Shown here: positions 36,255 to 43,180 of the stretch, in pieces
Layout: each line of letters starts with the position of its first letter
Numbering within the stretch: position 1 is the stretch's first letter
Assembly: GCA_963710495.1 (NCBI GenBank)
Contig: CAVQAI010000009.1
Location: forward strand, 248,001-312,000
Source: Bog-756 sp963710495
Lineage (GTDB): Bacteria > Actinomycetota > Acidimicrobiia > Acidimicrobiales > RAAP-2
Reading direction: 5' to 3'
Length of the DNA stretch: 64,000 nucleotides
The notes under the pieces: generated by a model
Databases searched by the model: none
What the model saw: only the letters and a program-made list of their open reading frames with translations
What the model was told of the DNA's origin: nothing
Program-made: the position numbers and the translations under genes

Positions 36255-37589
36255 TTACCCGAGGTGGAGCGATCGCCCGTCGAAATCGCTCTCGTCGAAG
36301 GGCCCGACCACCGACAGCGCCCGGGGCGCGGCCACCAGTTCGGCGGCGGTCCGCCCGACGTCCTCGATGGTGACGGCCTCCACCCGCGCCAGCACCTCGT
36401 CGACCGAGAGGACCTCACCGTGGAGCAGGAGACCCGCGCCGATCCGGCTCATCCGGGCCCCCGAGTCCTCACAGGCCAACAGCGACTCCGCCCGAAGGTT
36501 GCCCTTGGCGATCGACAGCTCCCGCTCGGTGATCCCCTCTTCGCCCAAACCGGCCAGCTCGGCCGTGACGATGTCGAGCACCTCACCCACGTGCTCCGGG
36601 GCTGTCCCGATTCCGACGCTCACCGATCCGGCGTCGCTGAAAGCCGCCCGTTCCGACCACACCGAGTAGGCGAGACCACGCCGCTCGCGGATCTCCTGGA
36701 ACAGCCGGCTGGACAACCCCCCGCCCAGAACGTGGTTGAGCACGGCCAAGGCATAGCGCCGACGGTCGAATCGATCGACGGAGCGCAGGCCGAGGACCAG
36801 GTGGGCCTGCTCGGTGGGACGGCGGGTCACGCCCAGGGCCTCCACCTTGTCGTCCGGAGACTGGCGTTCGGGCCTCGAACCGCCCGACGGTCCGGTGAAG
36901 CGGGACTCGAGCCCGTCGGCGACGGCCCGGTGCTCGACGTCACCGGCCACCGCCACCACCATGTTGGCGGGCCGATAGTGGGCGCCGAAGAACTCGCGGA
37001 TCCGCTCGGCGCTCATGTGGCCGACCGATTCCTCGGTGCCCAACACCTCCCGACCCAGGGGGTGACGCGGGAACAGGAGGGCCGAGCTCTGCTCGGAAGC
37101 CTGGTCGGCAGGCTCGTCGGCGTGCATGAGGATCTCGTCCAGGATGACCTGGCGCTCGGCCTCGAGATCCCGCGGCCGGAGGGCGGGCTGCCACATGATG
37201 TCGCAGAGGATGTCCAGGCCCAGGGCGAGATGCTCGGCCAGTAACCGGATATAGAAGGACGTGTACTCCTTGGTGGTGAAGGCGTTGAAGTCGCCGCCCA
37301 CCTCGTCCACCGCTTCGGCGATGGCGGACGCGGAGCGTCCCGCGGTGCCCTTGAACAGCAGGTGCTCGAGAAAGTGGGAGGCGCCGACCTCGGTCGCCTC
37401 CTCGTCCCGTGCCCCGGTCCCCACCCAGAACCCGATGCACACCGAGCGGGCGTCGTTCATCTCCTCGGTCGCGAGGGAGAGGCCGGAGGACAGCTCCTCG
37501 GTCCGGATCACCGGACCGTGACCCGCCCGGCCCCGGGGCGGTCGGGCGTGCTCAACGGCGTCGGCGACCGCTCCGGCCGCCTCCGCCAT
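36255..37589 (-). CDS. M16-family zinc peptidase (PepR-like)
   Basis: An insulinase-type peptidase of about 444 residues, with the inverted zinc motif SHFLEHLLFKGT (HxxEH) in the N-terminal domain, AFTTKEYTSFY, and a C-terminal half with RRGLAYSVWSE (the R/Y motif). It is always found below pnp in Actinobacteria and has an unclear substrate. The best start, ATG 37589, overlaps the pnp end by 38 bp; a GTG at about codon 26 (VIRTEELSSGL) is an alternative. The much longer open frame (to 38006) is antisense to pnp coding content and rejected. Confidence 0.88.
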   Translation of the reverse strand: MAEAAGAVADAVEHARPPRGRAGHGPVIRTEELSSGLSLATEEMNDARSVCIGFWVGTGARDEEATEVGASHFLEHLLFKGTAGRSASAIAEAVDEVGGDFNAFTTKEYTSFYIRLLAEHLALGLDILCDIMWQPALRPRDLEAERQVILDEILMHADEPADQASEQSSALLFPRHPLGREVLGTEESVGHMSAERIREFFGAHYRPANMVVAVAGDVEHRAVADGLESRFTGPSGGSRPERQSPDDKVEALGVTRRPTEQAHLVLGLRSVDRFDRRRYALAVLNHVLGGGLSSRLFQEIRERRGLAYSVWSERAAFSDAGSVSVGIGTAPEHVGEVLDIVTAELAGLGEEGITERELSIAKGNLRAESLLACEDSGARMSRIGAGLLLHGEVLSVDEVLARVEAVTIEDVGRTAAELVAAPRALSVVGPFDESDFDGRSLHLG

Positions 37590-40011
37590 TCCCACTTCCG
37601 CTTCCACTCCCGCGACCCGACGCAGACTCGACCACGGTGGGTCCGAGATCGCCGAACTCATCGGCCAGCTCCTGGGCGAACACGTCTTCGAACGAAGCGG
37701 CCCCGGCTGGAGCCGAAGGAGCAGGCCGATCGCCGGCATCGGCATCGGCGTTGTCGCGTCCACGTCCGCGCCCGCGTCCACTGCCCCGGGCGTCGTCGGC
37801 GGACGGCCGGTCCGCCGGTCCGCCGGTCGCCGGGTCGCCGGCCAGCGAGAGGGAGACCTTGCCCTGCGGATCGATATCGTCGACGCGGACCTGGACCGGC
37901 TGCCCGAGCTCGAGCACGTCCTCAACCCGGTCGACTCGCTTGCCCTGCCCGATCTTGGAGATGTGCAGCAGGCCATCCCGGCCGGGGAGGATGTTGACGA
38001 AAGCACCGAACTTGGTGATGTTGACCACTTTGCCCTCGTAGGTGGTGCCGACCTCGGCCAGCGGCGGATCGAGGATGGTGGCGATGCGCCGTCGGGCCTC
38101 CTCGACGGCGGTGCCGTCCTTGGCCCCGATGGTCACGGTGCCGACCATTCCGTCGTCGTCGACGGCGATGTCCGCTCCCGTCTCCTGCTGGAGGGCATTG
38201 ATCACCTTGCCCTTCGGGCCGATGACCTCCCCGATCTTGTCCATCGGGATCTCGAAGGAGATGATCTTCGGAGCGGATTCGGCAACCTCGCTACGAGGCT
38301 CCGGAATGGCGCCGGCCATCACGTCGAGGATGGTGAGGCGGGCCTCCTTGGCCTGGAGCAGGGCCTTGGTCAGGACGTCGAGGGGCAGTCCGTCGATCTT
38401 CGTGTCCAGCTGGAGAGCGGTGACCACGTCCCTGGTGCCCGCCACCTTGAAGTCCATGTCGCCGAAGGCATCCTCGGCACCGAGTATGTCGGTCAGGGTC
38501 ACGTAGGCCCCGTCCTCGGATACGAGGCCCATGGCGATCCCCGCCACCGGTGCCTTGAGCGGAACACCGGCGGCCATCATCGACAGGGTCGAGCCGCACA
38601 CCGACGCCATCGACGTGGAGCCGTTGGAGGCGAGCACGTCCGAGACCAGCCGGAGGGTGTAGGGAAAGTCCTCCTCGTAGGGGACAACCGGCAGCAGCGC
38701 CCGCTCGGCCAGCAGTCCGTGCCCGATCTCCCGTCGCTTCGGGCCCCGCATGAAGCCGGTCTCACCGGTGGAGAACGGCGGGAAGTTGTAGTGGTGCATG
38801 TAGCGCTTGTGATCGTCCGGCGTGATGGTGTCGAGCAGCTGGTTCATCCGCGGCATGCCGAGCGTCGTCACGTTGAGCACCTGGGTCTCGCCCCGTTGGA
38901 AGAGGGCTGAGCCGTGGGCCGTCGGGAACAGGTCGACCTCGGCCGACAGCGGCCGGATCTCCGAGGTGGTCCGCCCGTCGATGCGGACGCCTTCCTCGAT
39001 AATCCGTTTGCGGACCAGCTTCTTGGTCAGGCCGCGAACGGCCGCCTTGATCTCACCTTCGCGGTCGGGAAAGGTCCCGGCCAGGGCTGACACGATGGCG
39101 GCGGTTGCCTCGGCCAAAGCGGCGTTGCGCTCGGCCTTGGACACGATGAGGTTGGCGGCGGCCACCGCGTCGCTGCCCTCGGCTGTCACCCGCTCCCACA
39201 CGTCGTCGCCGTAGTCGGAGAGGGTCGAGTACTCGATTGGCTCGATGGCTCCCCGGGCCGCCACGTAGGCCTCGACCAGCCGGCGCTGGAGCACGATCGA
39301 CTCGCGGATCCAGGTCTTGGCCGCCTCGAGCCCGTCGGCGAGGACCTCCTCGGTCACCTGGGGAGCACCCTCCTCGTAGTACTGGAAGGAGCGCTCCGAG
39401 CCCCCGGCTTCGACCATCATGATGGCGATCTCGGCATCATCGGCATCGCTCAGGGCCCGGCCGGCCACCACCAATTCGAAGGTCGACTCGTCGCCCTCCT
39501 CGAAGGTGGGGTGCGGAATCCAGCGTCCGTCGGTGGCATAGGCCACCCGCACCGCGCCGATCGGTCCGTCGAAGGGGATCCCCGAGAGCATGAGAGCCGC
39601 CGATGCGGCGTTGATGGCCAGCACGTCGTGGGGGTTCACCTGGTCGGCACCGAAGATGGTGCCCACGACGTGGACTTCGTTGCGGAAGCCCTTGGGGAAC
39701 GAGGGTCGCAGGGGCCGGTCGATGAGGCGACAGGTCAGGATGGCCTGGTCCGAGGACTTCCCCTCCCGGCGGAAGAAGGAACCGGGGATCTTCCCGGCGG
39801 CGTAGGCCCGCTCCTCGATGTCAACGGTCAGCGGGAAGAAGTCGGCCCCCTCCCGGACGGACCGGGCGGCGGTCGCCGTGGCCAGCAGCACGGTGTCGCC
39901 GATCCGGGCCAGCACAGCTCCGTCGGCCAGCTGGGCCAGCTGCCCGGCCTCGAATGTGAGTGTGCGCTCGGTCCCACTGATCGGGAACGAAACAGTTATG
40001 GCGTCGGACAT
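37552..40011 (-). CDS. pnp: PNPase, polyribonucleotide nucleotidyltransferase
   Basis: PNPase degrades RNA 3' to 5' by phosphorolysis and can add tails. The 819-residue protein has two RNase PH domains, linker helices, a KH domain (IPMDKIGEVIGPKGKVIN) and an S1 domain (TYEGKVVNITKFGAFVNILPGRDG). A C-terminal tail rich in Gly, Ser and Arg (GSGSGNGGGG) follows and is longer than usual. ATG 40011 has AAGGAGCG upstream. The mRNA leader between rpsO and pnp contains three hairpins, described separately, which fits PNPase leader control. Confidence 0.96.
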   Translation of the reverse strand: MSDAITVSFPISGTERTLTFEAGQLAQLADGAVLARIGDTVLLATATAARSVREGADFFPLTVDIEERAYAAGKIPGSFFRREGKSSDQAILTCRLIDRPLRPSFPKGFRNEVHVVGTIFGADQVNPHDVLAINAASAALMLSGIPFDGPIGAVRVAYATDGRWIPHPTFEEGDESTFELVVAGRALSDADDAEIAIMMVEAGGSERSFQYYEEGAPQVTEEVLADGLEAAKTWIRESIVLQRRLVEAYVAARGAIEPIEYSTLSDYGDDVWERVTAEGSDAVAAANLIVSKAERNAALAEATAAIVSALAGTFPDREGEIKAAVRGLTKKLVRKRIIEEGVRIDGRTTSEIRPLSAEVDLFPTAHGSALFQRGETQVLNVTTLGMPRMNQLLDTITPDDHKRYMHHYNFPPFSTGETGFMRGPKRREIGHGLLAERALLPVVPYEEDFPYTLRLVSDVLASNGSTSMASVCGSTLSMMAAGVPLKAPVAGIAMGLVSEDGAYVTLTDILGAEDAFGDMDFKVAGTRDVVTALQLDTKIDGLPLDVLTKALLQAKEARLTILDVMAGAIPEPRSEVAESAPKIISFEIPMDKIGEVIGPKGKVINALQQETGADIAVDDDGMVGTVTIGAKDGTAVEEARRRIATILDPPLAEVGTTYEGKVVNITKFGAFVNILPGRDGLLHISKIGQGKRVDRVEDVLELGQPVQVRVDDIDPQGKVSLSLAGDPATGGPADRPSADDARGSGRGRGRGRDNADADAGDRPAPSAPAGAASFEDVFAQELADEFGDLGPTVVESASGRGSGSGSGNGGGGRSGRRRR

Positions 40012-40049
40012 GACGCTCCTTGGTTGCTCGGGGACTCCCAAGCCAGTTC

Positions 40050-40097
40050 CCAGTTGTCGACCACCCACCGGCCTGGCAGCCGGTGATCGGCAACTGG
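40050..40097 (-). promoter_or_regulatory. pnp leader stem-loop
   Basis: CCAGTTG at 40050-40056 pairs with CAACTGG at 40091-40097, continues with CGA/TCG after one mismatch, and encloses an inner perfect 7-bp stem (40066-40072 with 40079-40085, CACCGGC/GCCGGTG). It sits about 40 nt above the pnp start. In E. coli a comparable leader stem is cut by RNase III as part of PNPase autoregulation; the same role here is inferred. Confidence 0.55.
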
Positions 40098-40165
40098 TGA
40101 CTGACCTCGTGAGGAGCCCTGTCTATTGGTCGCACGGTCCACCACACTGGGTGGCCCGTCATCTG

Positions 40166-40188
40166 CGGGCCGGCACCGTGCCGGCCCG
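40166..40188. other. 11-bp GC-rich palindrome between rpsO and pnp
   Basis: CGGGCCGGCAC and its exact complement flank a single central base. It could form a tight hairpin in the rpsO-pnp transcript. No T-run follows on either strand, so it is a weaker terminator candidate than the hairpin next to rpsO. Confidence 0.55.
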
Positions 40189-40223
40189 TTCCCGCACCGG
40201 TGCAGCCGGCGGAGAAATTGCCA

Positions 40224-40245
40224 CCGCCCGGCCGAGGCCGGGCGG
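40224..40245 (-). terminator. Hairpin 16 bp after rpsO, possible terminator or processing site
   Basis: CCGCCCGGCC and GGCCGGGCGG form a perfect 10-bp inverted repeat around GA. On the minus strand it is followed by a mixed tggcaatttc stretch, not a strong T-run, so it may attenuate or mark processing between rpsO and pnp instead of fully terminating. Confidence 0.5.
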
Positions 40246-40261
40246 AGTGACTGGTATCCGC

Positions 40262-40519
40262 CTAGCGGCGGAGGCCGAGGCGACCGATGATCTCCCGGTA
40301 GCGCTCGACGTCGTTGTTGTGGACGTAGTCGAGAAGGCGTCGACGGCGTCCGATGAGCTTGAGCAGGCCCCGGCGGGTGTGATGGTCGCCCTTGTGGACC
40401 TTGAGGTGCTCGGTCAGGTGGGTGATGCGCTCGCTCAGAATGGCGATCTGCACCTCAGGCGAACCGGTGTCCGTCTCGTGGAGCCGGTACTCGGCGATGG
40501 TGGCCTGCTTGTCTGGCAT
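40262..40519 (-). CDS. rpsO: Ribosomal protein S15
   Basis: S15 binds 16S rRNA early in 30S assembly. The product is 85 residues, with the expected ETDTGSPEVQIAILSERI, HHTRRGLLKLIGRRRRLLDY and RYREIIGRLGLRR stretches. rpsO followed by pnp is a nearly universal bacterial order. Its upstream space of 284 bp (to the peroxiredoxin gene) includes 19-bp tandem repeats. Confidence 0.97.
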   Translation of the reverse strand: MPDKQATIAEYRLHETDTGSPEVQIAILSERITHLTEHLKVHKGDHHTRRGLLKLIGRRRRLLDYVHNNDVERYREIIGRLGLRR

Positions 40520-40715
40520 GGAGTGGCTGAAACCTTGTGATCCGCGGTGACCGACCCGGGGCGGAGAACTGTCCGAACGGCCGGGAAGTGCCTACTGGCC
40601 CGCTCATGCTAGCAGGACGCGCTCGCGCGCGGACCTCTTGGCCCACCCAGAGCTCCGATGGCGACCCGTTCAGCCGCCACCGGTAGCCGGTTTGGGGTTC
40701 CTGCCTACCTGATCT

Positions 40716-40765
40716 GACCGGCCCGTCCCTGTCCGACCGGCCCGTCCCTGTCCGACCGGCCCGTC
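40716..40765. repeat. 19-bp tandem repeat, nearly three copies, between rpsO and the peroxiredoxin gene
   Basis: The unit gaccggcccgtccctgtcc starts at 40716, 40735 and 40754, the last being partial. It lies about 200 bp above rpsO and 38 bp below the peroxiredoxin stop. No gene or hairpin function is evident. Confidence 0.85.
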
Positions 40766-40803
40766 ACGCCGACGCGCCTGGCGGACCGGGCGGGCGGCGC
40801 TCC

Positions 40804-41439
40804 CTACCGGTTGGGCTGGGGCGTGACCCGGAGGTAGGGCTTGACTGCGTTGAAGCCCTTCGGGAAACGCTCCTTGGCCTCCTCATCGGAAACAGCCGGG
40901 ACGATGATCACATCGTCCCCGTCCTTCCAGTTCACCGGGGTCGCCACCTTGTAGTCGCTGGTCAACTGCAGCGAGTCGAGCACCCGCAGGATCTCGCTCA
41001 CGTTGCGTCCGGTCGAGGCCGGGTAGGTCAGGGTGAGCTTGACCTTCTTGTCGGGCCCGATGATGAACACCGACCGGACAGTGAGGGTGTCGTTGGCGTT
41101 GGGGTGAATCATGTCGTAGAGGTCGGCGACCTTGCGGTCCTCGTCGCCGATGAGCGGGAAATTCAGGGCTTGACCCTGGGTCTCCTCGATATCGCCGGCC
41201 CACTTGCCGTGTGACGTCACGTCGTCGACCGAGAGCCCGATCAGCTTGGTGTCCCGCTTGTCGAATTCGGGCTTGGCCTTTGAGAAGGCCCCCAGCTCGG
41301 TGGTGCACACCGGGGTGAAGTCCTTGGGGTGGGAGAAGAGCACGCCCCAGCTGTCCCCGAGGTAGTCGTGGAAGCTGATGGTCCCCTCGGTCGTCTCCGC
41401 AGTGAAGTCGGGGGCCGTGTCGCCCAGTCGGATTGCCAT
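40804..41439 (-). CDS. Peroxiredoxin, 1-Cys (Prx6) type
   Basis: This thiol peroxidase reduces hydrogen peroxide and organic peroxides. The 211-residue product has the active site HPKDFTPVCTTELG, with the peroxidatic cysteine near residue 48, and the extended C-terminal domain typical of the Prx6 group (PVNWKDGDDVIIVPAVSDEEA). ATG 41439 follows GAAGGAGCA; the longer frame to 41505 lacks a conserved start. It is divergent from the crotonase gene. Confidence 0.92.
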   Translation of the reverse strand: MAIRLGDTAPDFTAETTEGTISFHDYLGDSWGVLFSHPKDFTPVCTTELGAFSKAKPEFDKRDTKLIGLSVDDVTSHGKWAGDIEETQGQALNFPLIGDEDRKVADLYDMIHPNANDTLTVRSVFIIGPDKKVKLTLTYPASTGRNVSEILRVLDSLQLTSDYKVATPVNWKDGDDVIIVPAVSDEEAKERFPKGFNAVKPYLRVTPQPNR

Positions 41440-41574
41440 GTGCTGCTCCTTCGATTTGTGTTGTGAGCCGGTTCTCGAGGCGGGGCCGACGCAGGTCGTG
41501 ATCACGCCGCCCCATGAGGATAGACCAATCCCCTTCTATTGTCGACTGACTTGGTCGAGATTTGTTCTTCCCCC

Positions 41575-41660
41575 CGTTCGGCCCCGACTGTGGGCCCGGA
41601 CTGTGGGCCCCGACTTCGGACTGCACTGTCGGCCCTGACTTCGGACTGCCGGTGGCGGGG
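41575..41660. repeat. Degenerate tandem repeat between the peroxiredoxin and crotonase genes
   Basis: Near-repeats of gggcccggactgt and gacttcggactgc types fill the region just upstream of the crotonase start. The copies are diverged. It may carry promoters for the divergent pair, but no clear -10/-35 was identified. Confidence 0.5.
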
Positions 41661-41687
41661 CCACACCGCGTCCACCATGCTGGGGGC

Positions 41688-42470
41688 ATGGCCACCGTAC
41701 GAGTCTCCACCGACGGGCCGGTGACCGTGGTCGCCATCGACCGCCCCGGACGCCGGAACGCAGTCGATCCGCCCACCGCTGAGGCGCTCCTGGAGGCCTT
41801 CACCACCTTCGACCAGGACTCCTCGGCCTCGGTGGCCGTCCTCACCGGCACCGGTGGCACCTTCTGTGCCGGGGCCGACCTGCGGGCCGCGGCTGAGGGC
41901 CACCTCCTCCGGGTGGCGACCGGTGGGCCCGGGCCCATGGGGCCGACCCGCCTGGAGCTGTCCAAGCCGGTCATCGCCGCGGTCGAGGGCTTCGCCGTGG
42001 CCGGCGGCCTGGAGCTGGCCGTCTGGTGCGACCTGCGGGTGGCCGGGGCGGGAGCAGTGTTCGGCGTTTTCTGCCGACGGTTCGGCGTCCCTTTGGTCGA
42101 CGGGGGCACCGTGCGCCTGCCGCGCCTCATCGGTGAGGGTCGGGCGCTCGACCTGATCCTCAGCGGCCGCGAGGTGGAGGCGGATGAAGCGTTGGACATG
42201 GGCCTGGTCAACCGGGTGGTGCCGGACGGTGAGGCCCTGGACCGGGCCGTGGCGTGGGGGCACCAGCTGGCCGCACTCCCGCAGACCTGTATGCGCAACG
42301 ACCGCCTGTCGATGTTGGCCCAGTGGGGACTCCCGCTGGCCGAGGCGATTGACACCGAGCTGCGCTTCGGCCTCGACAGCCTGGCGTCGCCCGACGCGTC
42401 GGCGGGGGCCCGCGGGTTCGCCTCGGGGGCGGGCCGCCACGGGGTGGGCATCGATCCCGAGGGCGCATGA
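41688..42470 (+). CDS. Enoyl-CoA hydratase/isomerase (crotonase) family protein
   Basis: The 260-residue product has the crotonase fold, with CoA-binding GTFCAGADLRAAA, the oxyanion-hole EGFAVAGGLELAVWCDLRVA and FGVPLVDGGTVRLPRLIG. In this last stretch the usual catalytic glutamate is replaced by Asp-Gly, a pattern of uncharacterised actinobacterial crotonases. The ATG at 41688 is chosen because the earlier open frame is repeat sequence. The stop codon is 16 bp before the HAD-phosphatase start. Substrate unknown. Confidence 0.85.
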   Translation: MATVRVSTDGPVTVVAIDRPGRRNAVDPPTAEALLEAFTTFDQDSSASVAVLTGTGGTFCAGADLRAAAEGHLLRVATGGPGPMGPTRLELSKPVIAAVEGFAVAGGLELAVWCDLRVAGAGAVFGVFCRRFGVPLVDGGTVRLPRLIGEGRALDLILSGREVEADEALDMGLVNRVVPDGEALDRAVAWGHQLAALPQTCMRNDRLSMLAQWGLPLAEAIDTELRFGLDSLASPDASAGARGFASGAGRHGVGIDPEGA

Positions 42471-42486
42471 CCGGACCTTCCTGACG

Positions 42487-43152
42487 GTGGAGGTCGCGGC
42501 CTTCGACTTCGACGGGACCTTGACGAGTGGCGGGAGCGTCTTCGGCTTCCTCTCGGCGTTGGCCGGACGTCCGGCGGTGCTCGGCGCCTCGCTGGTATTG
42601 GCACCGCAGCTGGCCCTGGCCGCACTGGCCAGCGGCCACCAGGCGGACCGGATCAAGCAACGGCTGTTCCAGCGGATCTTGGCCGGCTGCCCGGTCGACC
42701 GCCTGGAACAGATCGCCGCTCGTTACGGACCGGATCACCTGGACCGGCATGGGCGGACCGATGTCCGGGACCGGCTCGACTGGCATCGCCGACGTGGTGA
42801 CCGGGTCGTGATCGTGTCGGCCTCACCCGAGGCCTACATCCGATCGGCCGCCGACCACCTCGGCGCCGACGGGGTCGTGGCTACCCGCCTCGAGGTCTCC
42901 GACGGCGCCCTCACCGGACGGTACGACGGCGCCAACTGCCGCGGCCACGAGAAGCTCCGCCGTCTGAGGCTCTGGATCGAGGACCTGGGAACCGAGCCTG
43001 ACCGGGTCTGGGCCTATGGGAACAGCCGCGGCGACCTCGACATGCTGCGTGCCGCCGACGTGGGCGTCAACGTGGGCCGGCTGGGACGCATCGGCGCACT
43101 ACGCGCCTATCCGGTACTGCACCGCACGGGGCCAGACGCCCTGCCCGTGTGA
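42487..43152 (+). CDS. HAD-IB family phosphatase (SerB-like)
   Basis: A 221-residue HAD hydrolase with motif I FDFDGTLTSGG, motif II VIVSASPEAY and motif IV YGNSRGDLDML, all needed for phosphoaspartate chemistry. An all-alpha cap follows motif I. The GTG at 42487 is chosen because motif I is only 5 residues from it; the open frame before it is antisense-like sequence over the crotonase. Possible substrates include phosphoserine and lipid phosphates (PlsC-linked HAD-IB proteins), but nothing here decides. Confidence 0.85.
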   Translation: MEVAAFDFDGTLTSGGSVFGFLSALAGRPAVLGASLVLAPQLALAALASGHQADRIKQRLFQRILAGCPVDRLEQIAARYGPDHLDRHGRTDVRDRLDWHRRRGDRVVIVSASPEAYIRSAADHLGADGVVATRLEVSDGALTGRYDGANCRGHEKLRRLRLWIEDLGTEPDRVWAYGNSRGDLDMLRAADVGVNVGRLGRIGALRAYPVLHRTGPDALPV

Positions 43153-43180
43153 CCCTGCGGCCCGAGCCGGCCGAGCCGGC

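Noticed and set aside
36255..38006. 583-residue version of the M16 peptidase
   Set aside because: The extension overlaps the pnp coding end and has no peptidase similarity.
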